From Schaedlerella arabinosiphila (GTDB lineage Bacteria > Bacillota > Clostridia > Lachnospirales > Lachnospiraceae), in contig NZ_RHJS01000002.1 in assembly GCF_003885045.1 (NCBI RefSeq), positions 5,449,302-5,513,301 of the forward strand: a DNA stretch of 64,000 nucleotides, in the 5' to 3' direction. Each line of letters starts with the position of its first letter. Position 1 is the first letter of the stretch. Positions 16,924 through 27,168 of the stretch are shown piece after piece. The notes beneath the pieces were generated by a model. It was not told the origin of the DNA, searched no databases, and saw only the letters and a list, made by a program, of their open reading frames with translations. A program made the translations under genes and the position numbers.

Positions 16924-17790
16924 ATGGCAGTGAAAAAGGTTAAATTTAAATTACAAGGCCATGAAAAGTTTGCTTTGAGAGAAGGATGGGTTAACAAGGC
17001 GCTTATCATAATTCCCGATGCGCCAGAAGTTTTTTTGAGAAAAGATGCAACAGACATGTTTGGCATCGGAAGTAACATGGTTAAATCACTTAGGTATTGG
17101 ATGAGAGCTTTTGGGCTGACAATTGAAAAGAGATCGGCAGGGGTTGAACTGACAGAAAGAGGAAAACTTATTGCTAAATATGATCCGTATTTGGAAGACC
17201 CATTTACTTTGTGGATTATGCATTCTTATATTTCTAAAAATAAGGAAGAGGCGACAACTTGGTTTATGTATTTTAACCATTGTGATGCAGATGAACTGAA
17301 AAAAAGCGAGATTGAAGCTATTTTATTAAGAGAAGTAAAGAAATATGTTGCGGGTCAAAATTTTTCTGAAAAATCATTAAGTAATGATGTGGATGTATTG
17401 CTTAATATGTACAGTAAAAATAAAGAAAAATCAGATCCGGAAGATAAAGGTATTTCTCCATTTTCTCAGTTGGCATTAATAAAAAATATAGATGGAAAAT
17501 ATATTAAAAATCACCCTAACAAGAAGAGTTTATCGGAAATGATAGTGTTGTATGAGTTGATTCTTATGTCAAAAGATTCAGAAGGGGTTTCTATTGAAAA
17601 AGCGGTTTATGGAGAAAATGGATTGGCTAATATTTATAATTTGACAAGCGTAATGGCCAATGATTATTTTGATAGATTAGATGCTGCGGGATATATACAT
17701 GTTAACAGAACGGCTGGTCTTGATATGATTTATTTTATGCAAAAAAAGCAGGAACTAAATATATTGGAAGACTATTATAAAAACCGCTAG
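16924..17790 (+). CDS. sspB: SspB-like DUF4007 protein
   Basis: A 288-residue protein with the DUF4007 start FKLQGHEKFALREGWVNKAL and DMFGIGSNMVKSLRYWMRAFGL (about residues 40-65), an HTH-like segment. In characterised SspABCD systems the DUF4007 protein SspB nicks DNA so that sulfur can be placed in one strand. It starts one base after the SspD-like stop and is followed after 11 bases by the large ATPase, so the three are one transcription unit. I cannot identify nuclease residues with confidence by eye. Confidence 0.82.
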   Translation: MAVKKVKFKLQGHEKFALREGWVNKALIIIPDAPEVFLRKDATDMFGIGSNMVKSLRYWMRAFGLTIEKRSAGVELTERGKLIAKYDPYLEDPFTLWIMHSYISKNKEEATTWFMYFNHCDADELKKSEIEAILLREVKKYVAGQNFSEKSLSNDVDVLLNMYSKNKEKSDPEDKGISPFSQLALIKNIDGKYIKNHPNKKSLSEMIVLYELILMSKDSEGVSIEKAVYGENGLANIYNLTSVMANDYFDRLDAAGYIHVNRTAGLDMIYFMQKKQELNILEDYYKNR

Positions 17791-17801
17791 TAGGTGATGG
17801 C

Positions 17802-20800
17802 ATGGAAAAGATAGATTCGTTAAAGAATATTATAGAGTTTAATAGTAATTTTAAGATGGCGATAAATCTATATTTAAGTCTAAATAAGACGAATAAAGTA
17901 CTGGGATATATACCAACAAAACCGTCTGTTAGCCTTATGAGTGAATATGCTAAGGCTGTATTAGAAAACAAAGAACAGGCTACATTATTGGTGGGACCAT
18001 ATGGCAAAGGAAAATCTCATTTACTTTTGGTCTTTCTTGCTGTACTGTCTCTTGAGAGAACATCAGAGAATACAGAAGTAATCGATAAACTCATTGAAAA
18101 GATAAGAAAAGTTGACGAAATAGGAGAGACAGCTGCTAAACAAATTGAGAGGATATGGAGTCAGGATAAGTTTCTTCCGGTATTGATTACAGATACTACG
18201 GGTGATCTGAAACAAGCGTTTTTATATGGACTGAACGACGCGTTAAAGCGCGAAAAATTATTAGATTTGATTCCAGATACATATTATTCAATTGCATTAG
18301 AAAGAATCGATGACTGGGAAAAAAATTATCTTGATACTTATGAAGTATTTGAGCAAGAAATTTCAATGTGTGGAATAAGTATGTCTGGGTTCAAGACGGA
18401 TTTAAAAAAGTATTCAAAGGAAGCTCTGGAACTTTTCAAAACCATTTATCCAAAGATCACAGCAGGTAGCGAGTTTAATCCGATGGTTGTATCTGATGTG
18501 TTGCCCTTATACAAAAGTATAAGTGAAAAACTCGTAGAAGAGCATAAATACAAGGGGATTTATATTGTTTTTGACGAGTTTAGCAAATTCATAGAAAGCC
18601 AAAATGGAATGGCTGTAGGGGCAAATATGAAATTAATTCAGGATCTTTGCGAGTTGGCAACAGATTCACGAAATGCTCAAATGTATTTTACGATGGTCAC
18701 ACACAAAAGTATAAAAGAATATGGAAAATATCTTTCGCAGGATATTATTAATTCATTCGTCGGAATTGAAGGAAGGATTATTGAAAAATATTTTATTACT
18801 TCGTCTAAAAATAATTATGAGTTGATTAAGAATGCAATTATAAAAAAAGAAGATGAGCTTAGTAGCATTCCTCATTATGAGAATATTCTTGGAGCGACTG
18901 CGTGTCAGGAATATTATCAATTACCAGCGTTTAGAAGTAAGTTTGTTGAAAGTGAATTTGATAACATTATTCTAAAGGGATGTTATCCATTAAATCCAAT
19001 TGCAACATATTTATTATTGAATATAAGTGAAAAAATTGCTCAGAATGAGAGGACACTATTTACCTTTATTTCAAATGATGAGCCTCATAGTATGGCCAGG
19101 TTTGTATCAGAACACTCTAAAGAAATGGGATGGAGTATCGGAGCAGATCTTATCTATGATTATTTTAGTTTTTTGCTAAAAAAAGAAGTTTCTAATGAAT
19201 ATATTCACAATATTTGGCTGAGCGCAGAATATGCAATTGAAAAATGCGAGTCGGTAGATCAAGAAAAGATCATTAAAGCCTTAGCGATTATTTTGATTGT
19301 AAATAAAGAGGATGAAATCCCAGCAACAGAAAAATATCTTAGACTATGCACAAATGTAGCAGATAGCGCTCAAACTATTAACGAACTCGAAAAAAAACAA
19401 CTTATTTATGTAAAAAGTGCTACAGGTAGTTTTGTATTCAAGACAAGAGCTGGTTCAGAACTAAGATCAGAGATCAAACGACAAAGAGAGATTAAAGGGG
19501 ATAATGTTAATTATTCAAAGGTATTATTGGATGTTACGGGAAAATATCATGTAATTCCTCGTAAATATAATACGGTACACATGATGACGAGGTTTTTTGT
19601 GAATCAATATATGAATGTTGATGACTTTTTAAATATTGATTCCACTGAAGCTTTGCTTAGAGGCTGTACTGGAGACGGTAAAGTTATTACATTATTTAGT
19701 TTTGTAGAAATAAAGCAGGAGATAGTAAAACAACATATTCTTGATCTCGCAGAACCACGGCTGGTTGTTGTTTGTCCTAAGAAAGGATTAAAGATTCAGA
19801 AAAAATTAAAAGAATATGAAATTATCCAAGAGTTAAGAAATAATCAGGCATTTACATCTGACAATGAGATACTGAAAAAAGAACTCCCTTTGATGATAGA
19901 AGATCTGACAACTGAATTGGAATTGTCATTAGAGGAAGTATATGAAGATGATACTGATACGAGAATTTTGTTCTTTGACGGAAAAGGGGTAAAAACTACA
20001 AAAATAGGAAATGAAGAGTTAGCAGTAAATGAATGCTGTGAAAATGTATTTACAAAGACACCGGTAATCAATAATGAGATGGTTAATCGTTTCGTTATAG
20101 GCACGGCGCAGACCAGAAAAGCAAGAATAAATATTATACATGCACTGTTATCCCATACAGATACAAAAGAATTTTATGAAGGCTCCAGTCAGGAGGCGAG
20201 TATTTACAGAGCCCTTTTTTGCGTAACAAATATTGTTAATAGTTCACCAGATGATAATATAAAGGATATGTTGCAGGAGATAAATTGCTTTTTGGATTCT
20301 TGCTCTGATACAAAGGTTTTGATGTCAGAATTGATTATACAATTGACATCGGCACCGTATGGAATGAGACTTGGATTGATTCCATTTTATTTGGCATATG
20401 TTTTGGCAAACAGGCGCGAGGATATTATTGTTTATTTTTCTGATAAAGAAGTGCAGTTAACTGCAGATATTATTGTCAATATGTGCAAGCAGCCCGAGGA
20501 TTACGCAATTTATATTTCGAAAGAAGATTTGCAAAAGGAGAAATATATAAGAGAATTAAACATACTTTTTCAAGTAGAGGATAATAGAAACTTATCAGCA
20601 AATAGGATAAAAAACATTTTTATTTGTATGCAGAGATGGTTTAGAGCCTTGCCGCAGGCATCAAGAAATGCAATAGACCTTGAACGTTATGTTAAAACTG
20701 ATGGCATGATTCGTGCGATGAGAGAAATTAAAAAGTCAATGCAAAAAGTAGAATTTAATCCATTTGAGAGCTTGTTTGTAGAATTTCCTGAGGCGTTTAA

Positions 20801-21383
20801 ATCAGAGTCTTTAGAGGAAACGTTTAGGGTAATAGATGAATGTAAAACATATTATGACGACTATTTTGATTGGGTTCAGGCTGAGGCTATATCAAAAATA
20901 TATGAAGCATGGGGAGGAAAAAGAAAGAAAGATTTGTTTCATAACCTGAAGGAATGGTATGGAAATCAAAGTAAAAGATCCAGACAGGGATTATACAATG
21001 GTCGGGTAACTAATTTTATGTCAGCGATTGAAACAATGGACGTATATAGTGATACTGAAATTGCAAGAAAAGTAGTTAAATCTGTAACAGACGTATACAT
21101 TGAAAACTGGAATACTGGATCAATTGAAGAATTTGTAGAGGAACTGAATTCCGTAAAGAAAAAAATTGAATCTATACAAGATGAAGTGGTAGAAGGAGAG
21201 ATGACACTTTCTTTTACGCGAAGAAATGGAGAACTATTTGAAAAAACATATAGTTATGCTAATGAAAGTACAGGAAGTGTGCTTAGAAATATTATTGAAG
21301 ATACATTAGAGGAATATGATGACCTAAGTGTGAATGATAGAGTTTCCATTTTATTGGAGATGATTGAGAAAATTACAAAGTAA
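17802..21383 (+). CDS. sspC: SspC-like large P-loop ATPase
   Basis: A 1193-residue protein. Walker A is GPYGKGKS at residues 65-72 and Walker B is IYIVFDEFSKF at about 253-263. The rest is long, mostly helical and unremarkable to the eye. The N-terminal architecture resembles the large ATPases of BREX (BrxC/PglY) and Ssp systems. Its place between the DUF4007 gene and the cysteine desulfurase gene matches the SspB-SspC-SspA set. It probably couples ATP hydrolysis to assembly or translocation of the modification complex. Confidence 0.75.
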   Translation: MEKIDSLKNIIEFNSNFKMAINLYLSLNKTNKVLGYIPTKPSVSLMSEYAKAVLENKEQATLLVGPYGKGKSHLLLVFLAVLSLERTSENTEVIDKLIEKIRKVDEIGETAAKQIERIWSQDKFLPVLITDTTGDLKQAFLYGLNDALKREKLLDLIPDTYYSIALERIDDWEKNYLDTYEVFEQEISMCGISMSGFKTDLKKYSKEALELFKTIYPKITAGSEFNPMVVSDVLPLYKSISEKLVEEHKYKGIYIVFDEFSKFIESQNGMAVGANMKLIQDLCELATDSRNAQMYFTMVTHKSIKEYGKYLSQDIINSFVGIEGRIIEKYFITSSKNNYELIKNAIIKKEDELSSIPHYENILGATACQEYYQLPAFRSKFVESEFDNIILKGCYPLNPIATYLLLNISEKIAQNERTLFTFISNDEPHSMARFVSEHSKEMGWSIGADLIYDYFSFLLKKEVSNEYIHNIWLSAEYAIEKCESVDQEKIIKALAIILIVNKEDEIPATEKYLRLCTNVADSAQTINELEKKQLIYVKSATGSFVFKTRAGSELRSEIKRQREIKGDNVNYSKVLLDVTGKYHVIPRKYNTVHMMTRFFVNQYMNVDDFLNIDSTEALLRGCTGDGKVITLFSFVEIKQEIVKQHILDLAEPRLVVVCPKKGLKIQKKLKEYEIIQELRNNQAFTSDNEILKKELPLMIEDLTTELELSLEEVYEDDTDTRILFFDGKGVKTTKIGNEELAVNECCENVFTKTPVINNEMVNRFVIGTAQTRKARINIIHALLSHTDTKEFYEGSSQEASIYRALFCVTNIVNSSPDDNIKDMLQEINCFLDSCSDTKVLMSELIIQLTSAPYGMRLGLIPFYLAYVLANRREDIIVYFSDKEVQLTADIIVNMCKQPEDYAIYISKEDLQKEKYIRELNILFQVEDNRNLSANRIKNIFICMQRWFRALPQASRNAIDLERYVKTDGMIRAMREIKKSMQKVEFNPFESLFVEFPEAFKSESLEETFRVIDECKTYYDDYFDWVQAEAISKIYEAWGGKRKKDLFHNLKEWYGNQSKRSRQGLYNGRVTNFMSAIETMDVYSDTEIARKVVKSVTDVYIENWNTGSIEEFVEELNSVKKKIESIQDEVVEGEMTLSFTRRNGELFEKTYSYANESTGSVLRNIIEDTLEEYDDLSVNDRVSILLEMIEKITK

Positions 21384-21389
21384 GGACTG

Positions 21390-22541
21390 ATGGACGCTAT
21401 GGTTTATTTAGATAATGCTGCAACGACATTTCCAAAACCAAGTGTCGTGTATGATGCTATGGATAAAATGAATAGAGAAGGGGCTGTTAATGCAGGGCGA
21501 GGATCATATAAGCTTGCGCAAGATGCAAGTAGACTTATTGCAGAAACGAAGGACTTACTTCGTAGACTGATATATGTGGATATATCTGCGGCTGTGATTT
21601 TTGCGCCATCTATAACGATTGCAATGAATCAGATAGTTAACGGATTGAGATTAAGAAATAAAGCAGTCGTCTATTTATCACCCTATGAGCATAATGCGGT
21701 TGCTAGAAGTATTTATGAACTTGCAAAGAAGAAAGGAATTATTGTTAAAGAGATTCCAATCAATTCTGATTTGGAAATTGATTTAGAGAAAATGAAGTAT
21801 GAATTTGCAAAAGATAGACCGGAAGCAGTTTTTTGTACGCATGTAAGCAATGTTACCGGTTATATTTTGCCAGTGAAAGAGATATTTGAGGAATCAAAAA
21901 AATATAACTGTGTCAATATTCTTGATTCTGCCCAATCAATGGGATTGGTAGAAATTCGGGCAAGTTTGATGAAGGTAGATATAATAGCATTTACAGGTCA
22001 CAAGACTCTTTATGGTCCGTTAGGGATAGGCGGTTTTATTAACATTTCAGGGGTTCCGCTAGATGTTTTTATTAGTGGAGGGACGGGAAGTGATTCTCTC
22101 AATCTCGAAATGCCAGACGGAAAAGAGTCAAGGTATGAATCATCCAGTTGTAATATTGTTGCTGTTGCCGGATTGAATGCTGCGCTTAAGGATATAGATC
22201 CGGTGTTTTGTATGAAACGTGAGAAGGAATTATCGGATTATCTGATAGACAAGTTGTCTTCTGTGAAAGAAATTAAAATGTATTTACCTGAAAATCTTAA
22301 GCGGCATGTTGGGATTGTTTCATTTGTAGTTAAGGGATTTAATTCAGAGGACATCGGAACAATTCTTGATGAGGATTTTGATATAGCAGTAAGAACAGGT
22401 TACCATTGTGCGCCATTTATCCATAAATATTTAAAAGATACTGGAACTCTAGGAACGGTGAGGGTCGGGTTGGGACAGTTTTCTACGATGGATGACATAG
22501 ATAAACTTGTAGCGGGGATGAAGGAGATTATAGATGCGTAA
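21390..22541 (+). CDS. sspA: SspA/DndA-like cysteine desulfurase
   Basis: A 383-residue class V aminotransferase-fold enzyme: YLDNAATTFPKP at the N-terminus, HVSNVTG (151-157), the PLP-phosphate/ring region ILDSAQSMG with Asp179, the Schiff-base lysine in TGHKTLYGP (Lys205) and a catalytic-loop Cys340 in RTGYHCAP. It takes sulfur from L-cysteine and would pass it to the SspD-like protein for DNA phosphorothioation. It begins 6 bases after the ATPase stop; an alternative ATG lies at 21399. It overlaps the helicase gene by 8 bases, which ties the effector genes to the modification genes. Confidence 0.85.
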   Translation: MDAMVYLDNAATTFPKPSVVYDAMDKMNREGAVNAGRGSYKLAQDASRLIAETKDLLRRLIYVDISAAVIFAPSITIAMNQIVNGLRLRNKAVVYLSPYEHNAVARSIYELAKKKGIIVKEIPINSDLEIDLEKMKYEFAKDRPEAVFCTHVSNVTGYILPVKEIFEESKKYNCVNILDSAQSMGLVEIRASLMKVDIIAFTGHKTLYGPLGIGGFINISGVPLDVFISGGTGSDSLNLEMPDGKESRYESSSCNIVAVAGLNAALKDIDPVFCMKREKELSDYLIDKLSSVKEIKMYLPENLKRHVGIVSFVVKGFNSEDIGTILDEDFDIAVRTGYHCAPFIHKYLKDTGTLGTVRVGLGQFSTMDDIDKLVAGMKEIIDA

Positions 22542-24267
22542 ATATACCGATTATATGTTAAAATTTAGTCAATCGGATTTACGTAGATATCTGGGACAGG
22601 ATATGATTGACTTGTTGATTGAGTGGCTGCCTAAAGGAGACACATTGCTCACAAAACAGCGGATGGTGAGTATGATTGATTCTCTTTATGGAACATCGAT
22701 CTTAAAAGAAAAGCAATTCAGAAAAGACCTACTTCAGTGTATGAGGACAACAGAGATTTTGGGGATAAGGGATGAATGTCTTTCTGGCTTTGAAAAAGCG
22801 GAAACAGATCCGTTACGTATAATTGATATTGTAGCGAATAAGCCTTGGAACAGAAATGCAGTAAGTGCATATCTGCTAAAATTGTGGGATGTTCCAGATT
22901 CTGTGTTTGATAAAGAAAAAGATGATACCATAATTGAAAACGTGATTGCTTCCCCGGAAGAGCAATTTTATGAGCTGTTGGACTATCAATATTATATAAA
23001 GCAAAGAGTACTCAATAATCTGAATTCTGGACATTTACTTGAGCGGATGTTGGTGCATATGCCAACGGGGACCGGTAAGACAAAAACATCGATGCATATA
23101 ATAACAAACTACATAAATTTCACGTTAGAGAAAAATGGTGTGGTGATTTGGGTTGCGCATACAATTGAACTTTTGCAGCAGGCATACGATACATTTGTAT
23201 CTGTCTGGAGTCATTTAGGAGATGGACAGATAAATACCTATAAATTGTGGGGAAATAAAAATATAAGCAATACGAATACTCCACTGAGCGGAATTGTATT
23301 CTGTGGATTATCAAAATTAATGTCAATTGTGTCTTCATATCAGGATTTATATGAAAGATTAAAGAAGGACTGTAGATTAATTGTTTTTGATGAAGCGCAT
23401 AAGGCAGCAGCAACGCAGACGCAAAAAGTAATTGAGGGATTAATGCGAATGCCTTCTGGATATGAGAATAGAGCATTGATAGGCTTAACTGCTACTCCGG
23501 GTAGAACTACCGAAGATTCCTATGATAATAACTTGTTGACTAACATGTTTGGTAATAAATTGATTTATATTGATTCCGATATATTAAATCAAATAAATTA
23601 TGGAAAACTAAAGGCATTAAATATTGTTGCTGAAACAAATATTATCAAGTATTTTCAGGATAGACACATACTAGCTAAAATGCATCCTTGGAGATTATCA
23701 TATCATAAAGATTTTTCTGAACAGGAACTCAAAATTTTAGGTGGAGCTCTCAGAGACTTGGGTTATGATGATAAAGAGTATACTGCTGATCAGCTGAAGG
23801 TTCTGGCAAGGAATAAGGAACGAAATCTGGAAATTATGAGGCAGTTGCGGCAACTTCGGCTTGACAAAAAACCAACGATCGTCTTTGCTTGTTCGGTTGA
23901 TCATGCCAAAATGTTATCAGCAATGTTAATGCTTGAAGGGATTCCTAATAGCCTGGTTTTAGGAGAGATGGCTCCAATGGATCGGAAACGTGCAATAGAG
24001 GCTTTTAAAAAGAAGGATTCCGGTGTGGACATTATCATTAATTATGAAGTGTTAACTACGGGTTTTGACTCAAAGAATATTAAATGTGTTTTTATTACTC
24101 GGCCGACACATTCAATTGTTCTTTATAGCCAAATGCTAGGGAGAGGACTTAGAGGGCCGCTTATGGGCGGCAATGAGGAATGCACACTTATAGATATAGA
24201 TGATAATTTGCAAATGTTTGATAATGAGACTGCATTTTCTCACTTTAATGATTACTGGAGAGTTTAG
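22534..24267 (+). CDS. DEAH-box superfamily 2 helicase
   Basis: A 577-residue protein with a 150-residue N-terminal extension, Walker A MPTGTGKTKTS (Thr-Gly-Thr-Gly-Lys-Thr at 178-183), motif II VFDEAHK (DEAH 286-289), motif III GLTATPGRT (318-325), and C-terminal helicase motifs IVFACSVDHA, NYEVLTTGFD and YSQMLGRGLRG. This is the restriction-type SF2 helicase core. Its start overlaps the desulfurase gene by 8 bases. In phosphorothioate restriction (for example DndFGH) a helicase-type component acts on unmodified DNA; I infer a similar effector role here. No nuclease domain is evident in this protein. Confidence 0.82.
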   Translation: MRKYTDYMLKFSQSDLRRYLGQDMIDLLIEWLPKGDTLLTKQRMVSMIDSLYGTSILKEKQFRKDLLQCMRTTEILGIRDECLSGFEKAETDPLRIIDIVANKPWNRNAVSAYLLKLWDVPDSVFDKEKDDTIIENVIASPEEQFYELLDYQYYIKQRVLNNLNSGHLLERMLVHMPTGTGKTKTSMHIITNYINFTLEKNGVVIWVAHTIELLQQAYDTFVSVWSHLGDGQINTYKLWGNKNISNTNTPLSGIVFCGLSKLMSIVSSYQDLYERLKKDCRLIVFDEAHKAAATQTQKVIEGLMRMPSGYENRALIGLTATPGRTTEDSYDNNLLTNMFGNKLIYIDSDILNQINYGKLKALNIVAETNIIKYFQDRHILAKMHPWRLSYHKDFSEQELKILGGALRDLGYDDKEYTADQLKVLARNKERNLEIMRQLRQLRLDKKPTIVFACSVDHAKMLSAMLMLEGIPNSLVLGEMAPMDRKRAIEAFKKKDSGVDIIINYEVLTTGFDSKNIKCVFITRPTHSIVLYSQMLGRGLRGPLMGGNEECTLIDIDDNLQMFDNETAFSHFNDYWRV

Positions 24268-24276
24268 GAGGAAGAC

Positions 24277-26070
24277 ATGGGAAAAAGCATTGTGGATATT
24301 AGAAATATGGGTGACGCGCTTAGAAATACTGGCTATAAAAACATTGAGAGCGCTGTGTCTGAAATAATTGATAATTCCGTAGAAGCAGGGGCAGAAAATA
24401 TTTTTGTTATTTTGCGGGAAGGAGTTGCCGCTTCTGGAAGAAAAGTTGTTACAGAGATCGGTTTTTTGGACAATGGGGAGGGTATGAACTCCGATGTTTT
24501 GGGAAGCTGCTTAGGTATTGGAGCATCGACACGTCAGGCAAGAAAAGGGATGGGGAGATTTGGAGTCGGATTGCCACAGGCTTCATTATATGCTTGTCCT
24601 GAAATTGAAGTGTATTCTTGGCAGGGAGGCGTAGAAAATGCTCAGAAAGTATATCTTGATATCAATAAAATAAAAGATGGAGAGCAGACGGAAATTGAAG
24701 ATCCTATACAGGAAGCAATTCCTGAACCATACGCTTCCTATATCAGATATCAAACAATGCTTGAAGCATATGATTTTTCACAATCGGGAACATTGGTTAT
24801 CTGGAAGAAATGTGATCGAATTAATCCTAAGACACGTGGCCCATTAACAGAAAGATTAGAATTTAGTTTGGGACAAAAATTCCGGTATTTTATACATGAT
24901 GAAGTAAGCAAAATAAAAATAGTTTGTGATGAAAATCCAGATGCCGCAATTGATATAGTGCCTAACGATCCATTATTTTTGATGGAGGATAATTGCGTGC
25001 TTTGTGATCCTGAGGAACCAAAACATATATATAAGGCGGGACAGAAAACGAATATAGAGGCACCTTTTGAATTATATACAGCAAAAGGAACTGGAACAGG
25101 AGAGGTAGAGATTCCAATCAAATATATTAATAAGAATGGGCATTTAGCGACATCGCCTGTAACAATAAGATTTTCAATTGTAAAAAATAAGTTTTATGAT
25201 AAAACAGCATTTCCTAATGGAGATCCTGGCAATTATAGATTAGGGAAGCATGCTGCAAAAATGGAGGGCATTTCTGTAGTAAGAGCAAGGAGAGAAATCG
25301 ATTTTAGGCGTTTTGATTTTTATAGTGTAATTAATAAACCACAGCATAGATGGTGGGGATGTGAAATTATTTTTGAGCCAGAGCTGGATGAGGTATTTGG
25401 AGTTTCAAACAACAAACAGTATGTTGAACTAAAGAAAGTGGATGTTAATGATTTGGATTCTGATGAGGTTGATATTTCACCTATTTGGGATCAATTGGCG
25501 GCAACGATTATTCCCACAATAAAAGCCATGTATGCTCAAAATGAAGAGACTAGAAAAAATACAAGAACTTTTGATGGAAATAATAACCCTAGTACTGAAA
25601 TAATAAATACAGTAGAAAATGATCCGGCAACTACAGATTTTGATGAAGAAGACGAGGATGTAGATGTACCTTCGGCAGAAGAAGTTGCGGAGACAGGTAA
25701 AGAGGAATTAAAAGAGCTAGGGTATGAAAATCCGACAGATGAACAGGGGACTGCGTTTATCAATAATTCTGTTAATTTTGTTTACGCTGATAAGGGAGAA
25801 AGAAGTCCAGCATTTGATTATAAAGCTGTTCTTAAAACAACAGTTATTACAATAAATACAAGCCATAAATTTTATACATCGTTCTTAAGTAAAATATATT
25901 CAAATGCAGAGGTAAAGATAACATTTGAATTATTCCTGGCTTCTTTAATTCAATCAGTGCGAAAGACGGACTCATATCAACTGGTTGAGAATGACAGGCT
26001 TATGACAACTTGGTATAATCGTTTGAATAATTATATTTCAGAGCAGCTTAACCCAAGAAATACACAGTAG
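24277..26070 (+). CDS. GHKL (HSP90/MutL/MORC-like) ATPase of the defence island
   Basis: A 597-residue protein with a clear GHKL ATPase domain at the N-terminus: N-box SEIIDNSVEAGA (28-39), G1 box FLDNGEGM (63-70), GIGASTRQARKG, and G2 box MGRFGVGLPQAS (92-103). A transducer-like middle region follows, then an acidic low-complexity stretch (DFDEEDEDVDVPSAEE, about 447-462) and a helical C-terminus. Prokaryotic MORC/MutL-like ATPases have been linked by comparative genomics to restriction-type operons. It starts 9 bases after the helicase gene with GGAGG upstream and is followed at once by the PLD-type gene. The three probably form one complex. Confidence 0.8.
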   Translation: MGKSIVDIRNMGDALRNTGYKNIESAVSEIIDNSVEAGAENIFVILREGVAASGRKVVTEIGFLDNGEGMNSDVLGSCLGIGASTRQARKGMGRFGVGLPQASLYACPEIEVYSWQGGVENAQKVYLDINKIKDGEQTEIEDPIQEAIPEPYASYIRYQTMLEAYDFSQSGTLVIWKKCDRINPKTRGPLTERLEFSLGQKFRYFIHDEVSKIKIVCDENPDAAIDIVPNDPLFLMEDNCVLCDPEEPKHIYKAGQKTNIEAPFELYTAKGTGTGEVEIPIKYINKNGHLATSPVTIRFSIVKNKFYDKTAFPNGDPGNYRLGKHAAKMEGISVVRARREIDFRRFDFYSVINKPQHRWWGCEIIFEPELDEVFGVSNNKQYVELKKVDVNDLDSDEVDISPIWDQLAATIIPTIKAMYAQNEETRKNTRTFDGNNNPSTEIINTVENDPATTDFDEEDEDVDVPSAEEVAETGKEELKELGYENPTDEQGTAFINNSVNFVYADKGERSPAFDYKAVLKTTVITINTSHKFYTSFLSKIYSNAEVKITFELFLASLIQSVRKTDSYQLVENDRLMTTWYNRLNNYISEQLNPRNTQ

Positions 26071-26082
26071 AGGATGAATTTT

Positions 26083-26982
26083 ATGTCTATACTTATTTCA
26101 GATGAGATATTAGATTCGGTAAGAAGAGAATTAAAGGGTGCATTATCTTCTGTACAGATAATTACAGCTTATTGTAAAGAACCTTCTTTTTTGCATTTAG
26201 ATGGCTACATAAATGATGGAGTTAAGGAAAAACGTCTGCTTGTCAGATTCAGAATGGATGATATTCTGAAAGGAAGTACCGATTTCTCTATAATAGAATG
26301 TGGAATAAGAGCAGGCTGGCAAGTTTATATTTGTTTTGACTTGCACGCCAAGACATATATTATTGATAATAAGAGAGGATTAATTGGCAGCGCAAACGCA
26401 ACTAACTCAGGGCTGAGTATTGGAAAAAATAGAAATATGGAAATAGCGACTTTGGTTGATATAGAACCAAAGGATGTTGAAAAGATCAATAAGTTGTTTG
26501 ATGATGCTATTTTAATAGATAGTGCGCTGTTAAGAAAGCTAAAATCTCAAATAAATGCAGTAGGGAAAAACGGACAACAAGAAATTTATAGTTGGGATGC
26601 GTCGATAACGACTATGTTTAATCCTCATATTGATACTTTATTTTCATATGAACTACCTGAGGACTTTAACTTAAGAAATGGTGAATATTTTTCTTTTTTA
26701 GATGAAACATATAATGGAGATATTGTAAAATTTAAGGAATTATTTAGATGGAGCAATGCATATTTATGGTTATTAGCTATATTAAAAGAAAACAAAGGGT
26801 GTTTATATTTTGGCACATTAGCTGAGAAATTACATAATATACTTATTTCCGATCCTAAGCCATATAGAAGAGATGTGAAACAGATGTTAGCAAATCTTTT
26901 GAGTTTGATAGATAAATTAGGTATGGAGGAAATCGTGATTGACCGGCCTAATTATTCTCAAAGAATAAGTTTGAGAAAATAG
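26083..26982 (+). CDS. PLD-superfamily nuclease-like protein
   Basis: About 300 residues with one HKD motif: HAKTYIID (HxK-x4-D) followed by GSANATNSG, the standard PLD nuclease active-site arrangement, with a downstream NME. A single HKD motif implies dimer formation, as in restriction enzymes of the BfiI/NgoFVII kind. I prefer ATG 26083, because AGAGG (26069-26073) is 9 bases upstream; ATG 26074 touches the RBS. It is the most obvious DNA-cutting candidate among the genes behind the modification set. Confidence 0.78.
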   Translation: MSILISDEILDSVRRELKGALSSVQIITAYCKEPSFLHLDGYINDGVKEKRLLVRFRMDDILKGSTDFSIIECGIRAGWQVYICFDLHAKTYIIDNKRGLIGSANATNSGLSIGKNRNMEIATLVDIEPKDVEKINKLFDDAILIDSALLRKLKSQINAVGKNGQQEIYSWDASITTMFNPHIDTLFSYELPEDFNLRNGEYFSFLDETYNGDIVKFKELFRWSNAYLWLLAILKENKGCLYFGTLAEKLHNILISDPKPYRRDVKQMLANLLSLIDKLGMEEIVIDRPNYSQRISLRK

Positions 26983-27168
26983 ACAATTGTGAAAGCACTT
27001 ATGGATATTTAAAATCCTGAGGTGGTACAAGAAGAACAAATTGTCAAAAGTAATTGTAAAATTGAAGGGGGGATATTTCATTTTGGTAATTGAGAGCGTT
27101 ATGTTTATGTGATTATAGTAGTTTGAGAAATGATTGTAAATGGTAAGTAGAAAAGGAGATATAAGTAT

